NCBI GenBank assembly: GCA_905250025.1 | Contig: CAJNOJ010000225.1 | Span: 1 to 64,000, forward strand | Length of the DNA stretch: 64,000 nucleotides | Direction of reading: 5' to 3' | Origin: Adineta ricciae | Lineage: Eukaryota > Rotifera > Eurotatoria > Adinetida > Adinetidae | Shown: piece by piece, positions 53,975-64,000 of the stretch | How the letters are laid out: each line of letters opens with the position of its first letter | Position numbering within the stretch: position 1 is the stretch's first letter | Notes under the pieces: generated by a model | Database searches by the model: none | Told to the model about the DNA's origin: nothing | What the model saw: only the letters and a program-made list of their open reading frames with translations | Translations under genes and position numbers: made by a program

Positions 53975-53975
53975 N
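53975..53975. other. Single-N assembly join
   Basis: The sequence after it matches 37523-38273, the 5' part of the F-box gene. Confidence 0.9.
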
Positions 53976-54379
53976 ACGATATGAAATGAGGCCATATGGG
54001 TTTGTAGTCTTAATTTCTCGATAACATTCGTCAGTTTAGACGATGTGTCCATCGACGAAAATATGCAGGAACGAAGGTTAGGAAAGCTGTGCCGATTAAA
54101 AAGATATGCAATCACATTTCTCTGATCACGTATTATATCACAAACTTGGAGCGAAATGACTTGATCGGAATGAAAAGTCAGATTATGAGATAGAAACTTA
54201 ATTTGATGATGACTATATGTAAAATCAATAACTATACGAAGACAAGGTAATTTCAAAATGGATGAAATACGTGAATTAAGAGAGGTGAATGCCAAAAATA
54301 AGTCAAACGCATTTAAGTAATCAAAGATTTCACAAAATAACTCGTTGGACAAATCTTCCAATTTGAAGCCCGTTTTCAT
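53976..54379 (-). CDS. 5' part of an F-box/LRR gene, cut at an N
   Basis: Starts MKTGFKLEDLSNELFCEIF, like the gene at 35310-37907, and stays open for about 134 codons (LPCLRIVIDFTYSHHQIKF, then SFPNLRSCIF) until the N at 53975. It includes the 19 nt missing from the other copy, so this is the unbroken version of exon 1. Upstream sequence to 54741 also matches the other copy. Confidence 0.75.
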
Positions 54380-54742
54380 TGTATTGTGTGCAGAATTGAC
54401 AAATATGTATATGAAACAAGGAGCGAATCAGGCGTATAACAGTGCAATTGATAACGAGATCAATAAATAAACAGGGCATTATATTCATGCATGTTCGACG
54501 TCAGCCGCCCATATTTCCGAATGTTATGAATGGTTAAAACACAATGAAAGAGGAAAAAAATACGACAATGATAACTTCTTTGTTTAAAATGGTATTGAAC
54601 AATGAACTGTGTCAAACAAACAAGAAAAAGAAACGGGCTGATAGTGCAACGGCACTTCTGCACTTTAGTCATACTATCACATCGCACACACAGTTGAGGT
54701 GAGGGTGAAAGGGATGGGTGTGACTAAACTGCAGTTGTACCT

Positions 54743-54807
54743 AGCGCTTATCCGTTGGATTGGCTGACCCTTTTCGGAAAGTATCAGAAAACTAGTAGAT
54801 AAGCGCT
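54743..54807. repeat. Hairpin with 10-bp perfect stem
   Basis: AGCGCTTATC (54743-54752) pairs with GATAAGCGCT (54798-54807). The left half and loop (GTTGGATTGGCTGACCCTTTT) recur at 12478-12515, where the right arm is lost. Confidence 0.65.
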
Positions 54808-55054
54808 CTCACTTACATCTCAATCTAATTGGGTTCGAACTGAAGTCACTTTTATGCTCATTCTTTCATTTTCTGCTGCATTCATGTCAGATTACTTTCA
54901 ATTCATTTGCCCAAAGACGTAAACAAAACGAACACCGTTTATAAAAATTTATTCATCGACTCTCTTCAGACTACTCTGAATAAAAAATCAATTTATTTTC
55001 ACTTATTTTATCTCCTCTAAGCAATTGAAATAAACACCTAGTTGTCTGTGGGTC

Positions 55055-55745
55055 TGCCTCCGATGGGGCACTCACCGCTAGCCGTTAATGTCCAACTTTC
55101 ATTCTTCCATCTAATTTAGAGTTTCCTTCCATTTCCTGCTGAAGAATCACCAACTTTGTGTCGTTGTGACTGTCCAAAACAACATTTCTCAGAGGAAGTA
55201 TTACTTTGAGTGGTTAGCATCAGACAATGTTTGCGTAATATAACTGTTTGTATAATCGTGATGTTATCAATGTGGTGATGTGTATGAATATCCAATAATC
55301 CGATGTTAATCAGCTATTTCGTTTCAGTTCTACATATTGCTGCTTCAAACACTATCGCCTAAAAAGACTTCCTTGCACAAAAAGACCTTTGTCTAAAAAA
55401 CAGAACAGGATTTTTTATTGAGAAACAAACAACAGATTACAGATCTTGGGAACAGATTACTCTTCGATCAACCCTTACTCGACAACCAAAAAATTTTTCA
55501 TTGCCTAATTCGTAATTGGCCAATTGGAATTTCGAGAAACTAACTTCAGATTCGAGATCCTTGACCACGATTACTTTGCAACAATCACTTCTTAAGGAAC
55601 ATCATTAAGTTTTCATTGATTTATGAAATTCTGCAATCTGATTGGCTTGGACAAACAAACAAATTTAACCAGTTTTAACGCGGCTAATAACCCTTTCTTT
55701 CAGAAAAGGGAATTATATTTGAAAGAATTAAAGCAAGACAAATAA
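55055..55745 (-). repeat. Inverted copy of the dispersed repeat at 5340-6385
   Basis: Read on the minus strand from 55745: TTCCCTTTTCTGAAAGAAAGGG, the TTTCTCGAAATTCCAATT block, then near 55090 AACGGCTAGCGGTGAGTG. The order agrees with 5370, 5560 and 6336 on the plus strand. No coding frame. Confidence 0.55.
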
Positions 55746-56045
55746 TATCCATGGCGTCTTGTTCGTATTATTAACGCAACTTTGAAATAAACGTATAATT
55801 CAAAAGAGTACAAAGTCAACACAGCACTCAAGAATAGAAAGTTGGAGCTATGTACAACATGCGTCAGTATAAAGAGCGAGAGAAAATATATTTTAAATTC
55901 CCATATGAAATCTCTTTTATTGATTAAAAACGCACTTCTGTGACATCAACAAAATAAATATCAATTTTTTCACACACACCTTCATTTGTTAAATACATGA
56001 AAAAAAAATTTTTTGCCCACATCATATTCACCGTTCGAATGCATG

Positions 56046-56664
56046 TTAACTCGACGTCCATGTTGAAAAGCGCACCAACAAATATATACTGATCGTCAGT
56101 GCTGTCAAAGCAAACAGTCCTATAACAGCACCGAATGTAATTATGATTGCCTTCGAACATTGTAATGGATTTCGTTCAAATGAATCCATTCGTGGATAAT
56201 CATAGTAGTTGCCCGATGGATATTGTTGTTCATATGCTGATCGATATGGATAGCCATTCGGATAGAAATCTCCACTGTTGTCTTTTAGTGGCTCATGATA
56301 AACACCTTTCCTAAGAGTAGAGAAATGCTTTGGAACAAAGCATCAAGTGATCAAAAGAAACAAACTTATTTTTAATTTTATCAGCATGATTCGAAAGAAC
56401 TGGTGATAGATCGTGCTGATTTAGTTGTGCCCGTGTTGATAACGGTCCGTATGAATTTATGGTTGGATTGACATGAGTCGATGGAGAATAATTATCCAAA
56501 TATTGATGCGAATATGGATCTTCGTTTACTGGAAATATCTATGAAATTCACTTCGTTAGAATAGGAAAGCCATTGCAGGGAAAGAAGAATGTTGTTACTT
56601 TCGATGGATTTTGAGAAGGAAGGATGCGAGGAACTACCGGAATATATGGCGAAGCATATTCCAT
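56046..56664 (-). CDS. Tyr/Pro-rich single-pass membrane protein, 167 aa
   Basis: Three minus-strand exons, 56599-56664, 56366-56538 and 56046-56310, join in phase through GT-AG introns of about 60 nt. Protein: MEYASPYIPVVPRILPSQNP, a Pro/Tyr/Asn-rich soluble part (FPVNEDPYSHQYLDNYSPS, then GYPYRSAYEQQYPSGNYYDY), one membrane helix (AIIITFGAVIGLFALTAL) and a short tail (VRFSTWTSS). With no signal peptide, the Tyr-rich part is probably cytosolic; its Tyr-Pro motifs could serve as adaptor or phosphorylation sites. That is inference; the family is not recognised. Confidence 0.6.
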
Positions 56665-57431
56665 AATTATTCTTTTGATAGAAGCAACAGCACGATAATA
56701 ACAAACCAAAGAAATTTCGATCGCAACAAAATCAATTTGGAATTCAAGAGAGAATGTACGAAGCCCTTACAATACTCATCTATATTGAGATTTTGTTTCG
56801 AGAAAAAAAAAGAAACGATGGAAGCTCTTTTTTCAGTAAGAGAACGGCTTGATTACATGATCGAGGAGGTATCTATCAGGGTTTTTTTCAATAAAATTCC
56901 ATGTACTTATACATCACGATCAGTAAACTGATAGCTAGTATTTCATTGATAGTCACCGATCACATAAGAGAATCAACATATTTCTTTGTGCATATGTTTT
57001 ATTCAGTGTTATTTTACATTGAAGTTTAATGCATTCCTCAGAGACCGGTATTTTCATCTATATGCAAATGTGAACGAAGGAAAATAATCGTAAGGAAGAA
57101 TGAAAGAACAGGAGAATAAATCAAATAATGAAGTGAGATTTTTTAAATTGAACTAACGCAACATATTCTTTCCTTTACCATATGTTTTAATCTAGAAGAA
57201 GTACAATCTTCTCTCGATACTGAAACTAAGTTAGGATAGTTTTCTTCTATTTCTCGATTGTTTGTATCAATGAATGTGGAAATTAAATTAAATACACGGA
57301 TAACAATATAACTTAAATGTATAGGGAACGTTGTTTACTTCGCGATATGATATCTCACGGCAGAACGAACAAATTTCTATTGTTAGTAGTTTGTGCCTTT
57401 TACTTTTCAAGTTTAATATGCAACAAAGCAG
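56665..57431. other. Intergenic, upstream of lyase copy 1
   Basis: From 57084 it matches 60286 onward, upstream of lyase copy 2. An out-of-frame ATG frame at 57317-57532 overlaps the true lyase start and is a shadow. Confidence 0.45.
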
Positions 57432-58755
57432 ATGAATATTCGCGCAATTTTGTCGTTATTAATCTTTGTACTAGTGAAAGCCAAAGATTCGGGCAGTTTC
57501 ATCCATCCTGGATTACTGCACAGTTCAAGTGATCTTCTGCGCATGAGATCAATGGTGACTGGTGAAAGGGAACCATGGAACACGGCATTTTTGTCTTTTG
57601 CAGCTGATAGCCACTCATCATTGTCTTATTCCATTCAAGGTCCAGATACCATTGTCACGCGCGATCGAAAAATGTCTAATGTCGGGAACAACCATCTCGC
57701 ACATGATTCAGTGGCGGCGTTACAGTTAGCATTGATGTACTCCATTACTAGTAACGTATCCTATGCAGCACTAGCAACTAGAATCCTGGTATCGTGGACG
57801 AACACATTGACCATTATCAATGGTACGTAACTTCCTATCTGCATTTGCATTGATTGTATAAAATAAATTGTTAATCTAGGTTCGGATGCACAACTTGCAG
57901 CTGCTCTATCAGGCACACAACTAGTTAATGCTGCCGAAATCATACGTTATACATATTCTGGATGGTCTTCTGAAGATATTTTCAAGTTCGAAAACATGCT
58001 CGTGAACATCTTCTATCCACCTACAAGTCAGACAACTCCAACCCTGGAGCAACAGTATCCATTGTAAGCATTATTTTTCGCTGAAAATCAATTGATTCGT
58101 TTATTAATGAGTATTCACTTTTCTTTTAGTGAAGCTAATTGGGGCACAAGCGGTGAGAAAGCAATTATTGCTTTCGGAATTTTTCTCAATAATCGAACGA
58201 TGTATCAGTATGGAAAAAGTCTTATCAACAGTTCCAAGTGTGCAAACTTGACTGGTACAATCAATCCCGAAGGTCAAGCATCAGAATCAGGAAGAGATCA
58301 GGCGCATACACAACTCGGTATAGGAAACCTAGGAGAAGCCTTCCAAATGGCATGGAACCAAGGCGAAGACTTGTTTTCACTTGTTGATAATCGTTTATTA
58401 GCTGGCTTTGAATACACAGCAAAATACAATCTTGGTTACACGGTTCCTTACAATGAGAGCTTCTATCGATGCGACGCTTTCCTAGTTGGCGGACCCTGGC
58501 CAATCATTTCAAACACCACTCGTGGTATGTGGCGTCCTATCTGGGAACTTCCGTATGCTCACTATGGTTCGATTAAAGGTTTATCAATGCCATTTACTCT
58601 CCAGCAAGTAAGTTTTTGGCAATTAAAACCAACAGGACACTTTTCACTTTTAATAGATCAAACGCAATTCTCCTGATGGACCTAATCCCGCCAATGCGAT
58701 CGCGGACAATGCGGCCTGGGAGACTTTACGCTTTCGTCTCGATCCAACCCTGTAA
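57432..58755 (+). CDS. Alginate-lyase-like secreted protein, copy 1
   Basis: Four exons, 57432-57822, 57880-58063, 58130-58607 and 58657-58755, join in phase to 383 aa. A signal peptide is visible (MNIRAILSLLIFVLVKA). The mature part starts SFIHPGLLHSSSDLLRMRSM, then NNHLAHDSVAALQLALMYSI, EANWGTSGEKAI, ESGRDQAHTQLG and NRLLAGFEYTAKYNLG. These blocks are typical of the all-helical alginate-lyase fold (Pfam Alginate_lyase) in bacteria and fungi, which cleaves uronic-acid polysaccharides by beta-elimination. Substrate here is unknown; exoenzyme or digestive use is inferred. The introns show it is a settled nuclear gene if it was acquired by transfer. Copy 2 at 61094 has the same structure. Confidence 0.8.
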
Positions 58756-59329
58756 ATCTTTATCTTTTAACGCTCTTCGAAAATTTATACATGAGTTTTC
58801 GAAGAAAGCACGGATTATCTTTATTACACCAGATGGAAATAAATGAAAAAAGTAGCAATCAACTTCTATTGATAGTTCAGGACAACCCTTCTACATCTCA
58901 AAGAGAATAACTAATATCCCTCGAGTGACGATGGCAAATCAGACTGTTGTCACCCACTAATTGTGAGTTTCATTATCACAAAATTTCGATCGAACTCCAT
59001 TGAAATAACGAAGAACTGTTTGGATATCTGGTTATATTTTCTCGAAAGACGTATGCCCTGTAAGAAATTGCGTTTTGGGAGTACAGATTCTGTTTAAATA
59101 AATTTCCTGATTAGTTTCTCTAATTGATTTATTCAAAGAAGTCGTCAATGGAGAAAAAAAACCCTATACAGTACAATAAATGTCTCATTCAGTTAATGAA
59201 TTTTCCTTCCGTCGTCATTGTACAGAAGGAAAAAACCTGTGAGTCATATATTTGCGTCATTACACAAGTTTGACGCGATAATATAAGAACCTATCGATTC
59301 TTTTTTTCTTTACTTTATATACCAATACA
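58756..59329. other. Spacer between lyase copy 1 and F-box copy 1
   Basis: No gene. It also occurs after lyase copy 2, with small deletions. AATATAAG near 59280 is a possible TATA box for the F-box gene. Confidence 0.45.
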
Positions 59330-60167
59330 ATGCCGACGCGACTGGAAGATTTACCGAATGAAGTGCTCTTCGCGTGCTTTGATCATCTCAATGCGTATGA
59401 GATCTATGAATCATTTTCGAAGTTAAATACTCGTTGTGATGATCTTATTGACAACATTGGTCTTTATCTCAATTTCACCAATACTTCAAAAACAAAATTT
59501 GATAAGTTTTGTTTGAAATTGTTATTGAACCCTCGAATAGTGTCATGTGTAAACAAATTAATGCGTTTCTTTCGTTCTTCTCATTAGACGAATTTTCTCA
59601 TCTTCGATTATTATCTTTGTCTGGTATAAATGATAATCATCTGAAAATGCTCAAGTCAACTCTTCCATCAATGCCTCAATTATCTTCTGTCTATTTAGAA
59701 TCCCAAAGTCCAATGAATGAGATATTCTCTCCAACGAATGTCTACTTACCAATCACGAACTTAACAACACAATATCTCGAATTCTCTGAGCTACTTCAGA
59801 TCCTTCACGATCTTCCACTGTTGAATTGTCTTAATGTAGGATACATTAATTCAGAATACGATTCTGATGAAGACTTATCTAATCAATTGTGCAATGCTGT
59901 TCATTTGCGAAAACTCAATATCAATGAGTTTCCATATTCATTTGAAAAGATCAAGATGTTATTGCAATGCACACCTAATTTAGCCCATTTAGCATTATCC
60001 GCCCACAATAACTTGAGTATGTTCGATGCTCATCAATGGGAAGATCTGATAGTATCATCATTACATAATTTGAATGCATTCAAATTTTCTTTTACTACCA
60101 CTAATGCTAATAAAAACATAATGTCGAAACTGAAACAATTTCGAAGTGATTTTTGGCTAAAAAAACA
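59330..60167 (+). pseudogene. F-box/LRR gene copy 1, broken by a 34-nt deletion
   Basis: The start ATG is intact: MPTRLEDLPNEVLFACFDHL, an F-box. After NPRI the frame is lost because 34 nt present in copy 2 (about 63177-63210) are missing; CTCGAAT occurs at both sides of the deletion, suggesting slippage between direct repeats. The LRR-like part continues in another frame (FSHLRLLSLSGINDNHLKML, LRKLNINEFPYSFEKIKML, TPNLAHLALSAHNNLSMF) until the N at 60168. F-box proteins choose targets for SKP1-cullin ligases. This copy cannot make a full protein as given. Confidence 0.75.
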
Positions 60168-60168
60168 N
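60168..60168. other. Single-N assembly join
   Basis: From about 60286 the sequence repeats 57084 onward. Confidence 0.85.
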
Positions 60169-60449
60169 ACAAAAAAAAAACATTCTAAGTGGTTCGTTTG
60201 TTTTTCCATCTCAATTTTGCGCCTTTTATAATGAACGAATTTCGACTAAGTTTAATTTTGCCTGAAACTTAATTCTGCCTATGACATAATCGTAAGGAAG
60301 AATGAAAGAACAGGAGAATAAATCAAATAATAAAGTGAGATTTTTTAAATTGAACCAACGCAACATATTCTTTCCTTTACCATATGTTTTAATCTAAAAG
60401 GAGTACAATCTTCTCTCGCTATTGAAACTAAGTTAGGATAGTTTTCTTT

Positions 60450-60905
60450 TATTTACGCTTTTCGTCTACAACAATTTGGCTATCATCTATGTGATCGCAT
60501 GATATGCTAGATGTTATTTATCCTTTTACCTAAACTGTTTGGAAAGAGCTAAAACGGCTGGATAAAAGATGCAGTTTGATCTGGTAGAACTTCACTTGAG
60601 ACAGCTCGGTTTTTTGTAAAGGGCATAAAATTTTTCATTGAATACAGTGAGAATACTAATAGAAATACATTTACACAAAATATATGCGGAGCAGCATTGA
60701 ATTTCTTATTCGCCGTTGTATTCTCAGCCATCGTGTTATTTGGTAAACGATAACATGCAGAATCAATGAAAATATCCAACTCGATCAACGTGATCTAGAT
60801 TGTATATGCTCTAACGCTGAAATCTATTAATTTCGATCAATGTTGAGAAAAAATATACGCACTACACCCTGCAAAGGCAAGAGAATTTATCATTCTACTA
60901 ACCTT
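60450..60905. other. Insertion of about 460 nt present only upstream of lyase copy 2
   Basis: Copy 1 runs directly from TTTTCTTCTATTTCTCGATTG (57240-57260). Copy 2 has extra sequence between the matching points. It carries a minus-strand frame (from about 60734, MAENTTANKKFNAAPHIFCV) with one possible membrane helix. No terminal repeats seen. Confidence 0.55.
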
Positions 60906-61093
60906 ATTGTAGTACTCGATTGTTTGCATCAACGAATGTGGAAATTAAATTAAATACACTGATAACAATGCGCCTTTAATGTATAGGGAACGTTGTTTAC
61001 TTCACGATATGATATCTCACGGCAGAACGAACAAATTTCTATTGTTAGCAGTTTGCGCCTTTTACTTTTCAAGTTTAATATACAGCAAAGCAG

Positions 61094-62419
61094 ATGAATA
61101 TTCATGCAATTTTGTCGTTATTAATCTTTGTACTGGTGAAAGCCAAAGATTCGGACAGTTTCATCCATCCTGGATTACTGCACAGTTCAACTGATCTTCT
61201 GCGCATGAGATCAATGGTGACTGCTGAAAGGGAACCATGGAACACGGCATTTTTGTCTTTTGCAGCTGATAGCCACTCATCATTGTCTTATTCCATTCAA
61301 GGTCCAGATACCATTGTCACGCGCGATCGAAAAATGTCTAATGCCGGGAACAACCATCTCGCACATGATTCAGTGGCGGCGTTACAGTTAGCATTGATGT
61401 ACTCCATTACTAGTAACGTCTCCTATGCAGCACTAGCAACTAGAATCCTGGTATCGTGGACGAACACATTGGCCATTATCAATGGTACGTAACTTCCTAT
61501 AATCTGCATTTGCATTGATTGTATAAAATAAATTGTTAATCTAGGTTCGGATGCGCAACTTGCAGCTGCTTTATCAGGCACACAACTAGTTAATGCTGCC
61601 GAAATCATACGTTATACATATCCCGGATGGTCTTCTGAAGATATTTTCAAGTTCGAAAACATGATCGTGAACATCTTCTATCCACCTGCAAGTCAGACGA
61701 CTCCAACCCCGGAGCAACAGTATCCATTGTAAGCATTATTTTTCGCTGAAAATCAAGTGATTCGTTTATTAATGAGTATTCACTTTTTTTTAGTGAAGCT
61801 AATTGGGGCACAAGCGGTGAGAAAGCAATTATTGCTTTCGGGATTTTTCTCAATAATCGAACGATGTATCAGTATGGAAAAAGTCTTATCAACAGTTCCA
61901 AGTGTGCAAACTTGACTGGTACAATCAATCCCGAAGGTCAAGCGTCAGAATCAGGAAGAGATCAAGCGCATACACAACTCGGTCTGGGTAACCTAGGAGA
62001 AGCCTTCCAAATGGCATGGAACCAAGGCGAAGACTTATTTTCACTTGTTGATAATCGTTTATTAGCTGGCTTTGAATACACAGCAAAATACAATCTTGGT
62101 TACACGGTTCCTTACAACGAGAGCTTCTATCGATGCGACGCTTTCCTAGTTGGCGGACCCTGGCCAATTATATCAAACACCACTCGTGGTATGTGGCGTC
62201 CTATCTGGGAACTTCCGTATGCTCACTATGGTTCGATTAAGGGTTTATCAATGCCATTTACTCTCCAGCAAGTAAGTTTTTGGCAATTGAGATCAACAGG
62301 ACACTTTTCACTTTGAATAGATCAAACGCAATTCTCCTGATGGACCTAATCCTGCCAGCGCGATCGCGGACAATGCCGCCTGGGAGACTTTACGCTTTCG
62401 TCTCGATCCAGCCCTGTAA
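61094..62419 (+). CDS. Alginate-lyase-like secreted protein, copy 2
   Basis: Exons 61094-61484, 61545-61728, 61794-62271 and 62321-62419, with the same exon lengths as copy 1 (391, 184, 478 and 99 nt); 383 aa and fully open. Replacements are few (for example GLGNLGE for GIGNLGE, DSDSF for DSGSF). The first two introns differ by an indel of 3-4 nt. Signal peptide MNIHAILSLLIFVLVKA and all family blocks are retained. Whether this is a second gene or the other allele depends on the join at 60168. Confidence 0.8.
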
Positions 62420-62967
62420 ATCTGTATCTTTCAATTCGACTTACTTTTCTACTTGTTTTAACGCTCCTCGAGATTTTATACATGAGTTTTTGAAGAAAGC
62501 ACGGATTATCTTTATTATACCAGATGGAAATAAATGAAAAAGTAGCAGTCAACTTCGATTGATGGTTCAAGATACTCCCTTTACATCTCAAAGAGAATAA
62601 CTAACATTCCTTGAGTGACGATGGCAAGATCGAACTCCATTGAAATAACGAAGAACTATTTAAATATCTAGTCATATTTTCTCAAAAGATGTATGCACTG
62701 TAAGAAATTGCGTTTTGGGAGTACAGATTCTGTTTAAATAAATTTCCTGATTAGTTCCTCTAATTGATTTATTCAAAGAAGTCGTCAATGGAGAAAAAAT
62801 TCTATACAGTGCAATAAATGTCTCATTCAGTTAATGAATTTTCCTTCCGTCGTTATTGTACAGAAGGAAAAAAGCTGTGAGTCATATATTTGCGTCATTA
62901 CAAAAGTTTGACGCGATAATATAAGAACCTATCGATTCTTTTTTCCTTTACTTTATATACCAATACA

Positions 62968-63817
62968 GTGCCGACGCGACTGGAAGATTTACCGAATGAA
63001 ATGCTCTTCGCGTGCTTTGATCATCTCACTGCGTATGAGATCTATGAATCATTTTCGAAGTTAAATACTCGTTGTGATGATCTTATTGACAACATTGGTC
63101 TTTATCTCGATTTCACCAATACTTCAAAGACAAAATTTGATAAGTTTTGTTTGAAATTGTTATCGAACCCTCGAATCAAAGATCAAATTCGTTGTTTAAA
63201 ACTCTCGAATAATTTCACATGTAAACAAATTGATGCATTTCTTTCGTTCTTCTCATTAGACGAATTTTCTCATCTTCGATTATTATCTTTGTCTGGTATA
63301 AATGATAATCATCTGAAAATGCTCAAGTCAACGCTTTCATCAACGTCTCAATTATCTGCTGTCTATTTAGAATCCCAAAATTCAATGAATGAAATATTCT
63401 CTCCAACGAATGTTTAACAACACAATATCTCGAATTTTCTGAGCTACTTCAGATCCTTCACGATCTTCCACTGTTGAATTGTCTTAATGTAGGATACATT
63501 AATTCAGAATACGATTCTGATGAAGACCTATCTATTCAATTGTGCAATGCTGTTCATTTGCGAAAACTCAATATCAATGAGTTTCCATATCCATTTGAGA
63601 AGATCAAGATGTTATTGCAATGCACACCTAATTTAGCCCATTTAGCATTATCCGCCCACAATAACTTGAGTATGTTCGATGCTCATCAATGGGAAGATCT
63701 GATAGTATCATCATTACATAATTTGAATGCATTCAAATTTTCTTTTAGTACCACTAATGCCAATAAAAACATAATGTCGAAACTGAAACAATTTCGAAGT
63801 GATTTTTGGCTAAAAAA
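62968..63817 (+). pseudogene. F-box/LRR gene copy 2, start lost and broken by a 20-nt deletion
   Basis: At the position of the copy 1 ATG the codon is GTG (ACAGTGCCGACG for ACAATGCCGACG). The first 149 codons are otherwise open, including the 34 nt missing from copy 1. After FSPTNV a 20-nt deletion relative to copy 1 (about 59742-59761) produces an immediate TAA at 63415-63417. The LRR-like part then resumes in a shifted frame to the N at 63818. So both copies are broken, at different places. Confidence 0.75.
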
Positions 63818-63818
63818 N
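63818..63818. other. Single-N assembly join
   Basis: 63819 onward repeats 63597 onward (221-nt step), but in details (ACTACCACTAATGCTAAT) it follows copy 1. Confidence 0.9.
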
Positions 63819-64000
63819 GAAAAGATCAAGATGTTATTGCAATGCACACCTAATTTAGCCCATTTAGCATTATCCGCCCACAATAACTTGAGTATGTTCG
63901 ATGCTCATCAATGGGAAGATCTGATAGTATCATCATTACATAATTTGAATGCATTCAAATTTTCTTTTACTACCACTAATGCTAATAAAAACATAATGTC
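63819..64000 (+). pseudogene. Partial LRR segment of the F-box gene, third copy
   Basis: EKIKMLLQCTPNLAHLALSA and the following residues as in the copies above; cut by the N on the left and by the window edge on the right. Confidence 0.7.

Noticed and set aside
54820-54850. Possible tRNA T-arm (GGGTTCGAACTGAAG)
   Set aside because: No A box or cloverleaf could be found upstream.
57317-57532. 71-codon frame before lyase copy 1, also before copy 2
   Set aside because: It overlaps the lyase signal peptide in another frame; the in-phase four-exon model needs the ATG at 57432.
1-64000. CRISPR arrays, bacterial operons, riboswitches
   Set aside because: The window is eukaryotic, with spliced genes; no regularly spaced short repeats were seen.

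Overview
This window is eukaryotic. Its genes carry many very short GT-AG introns (mostly 45-75 nt), it is AT-rich, and it mixes metazoan families (a cullin-3 relative, an SLC25A44-like carrier, a GPCR relic) with families expanded in bdelloid rotifers: ADP-ribosyltransferase-TPR proteins, TIR proteins, F-box/LRR proteins, and bacterial-looking kelch and alginate-lyase-like genes. A bdelloid rotifer is the best fit. This rests on gene content, not on a database search.

Layout. 1-1.46 kb: decayed FLYWCH/MULE transposase. 2.4-4.7 kb: ART-TPR gene with near-identical 126-bp repeats. 4.7-8.8 kb: gene-free, repeat-rich, with a TIR element at 6.9-8.1 kb. 8.8-12.0 kb: divergent cullin-3-like gene with an apparent internal duplication. 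13.97-14.26 kb: spliced 64-aa zinc-finger gene. 14.33-17.72 kb: complete hAT transposon with a perfect 8-bp target duplication and an open five- or six-exon transposase. 18.3-19.7 kb: minus-strand gene fragments. 20.3-21.3 kb: mitochondrial carrier. 21.3-24.1 kb: second ART-TPR gene, convergent with the carrier. 24.6-35 kb: a pentapeptide membrane protein, a basic protein and an ARM-TIR-SAM gene, all partly present in two or three copies around single-N joins. 35.3-37.9 kb: five-exon F-box gene with a frameshifting deletion. 38.3-48.6 kb: mostly gene-poor, with a GPCR pseudogene, an unrecognised 246-aa ORF, a TA-flanked element and a CAATT-rich hAT MITE. 49.2-50.3 kb: secreted kelch protein. 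52.3-54.4 kb: foldback element, membrane-anchor exon and F-box copy. 56.0-56.7 kb: three-exon single-pass membrane protein. 57.4-64 kb: two copies of an alginate-lyase-like gene followed by an F-box gene.

Assembly. Single N characters stand at 28668, 31455, 32599, 34066, 45672, 53975, 60168 and 63818. At most of them the sequence after the N restarts inside sequence already present; at three the back-jump is exactly 221 nt. Much of the apparent tandem duplication is therefore probably unmerged contig overlap or allelic copies placed in series. Gene counts here should be read with that in mind.

I see no single operon-like system. The most notable loci are the cullin with an apparent extra stalk segment, the intact hAT element, the MITE built from CAATT repeats, the ARM-TIR-SAM gene, and the two lyase/F-box copies in which each F-box copy is broken by a different deletion.
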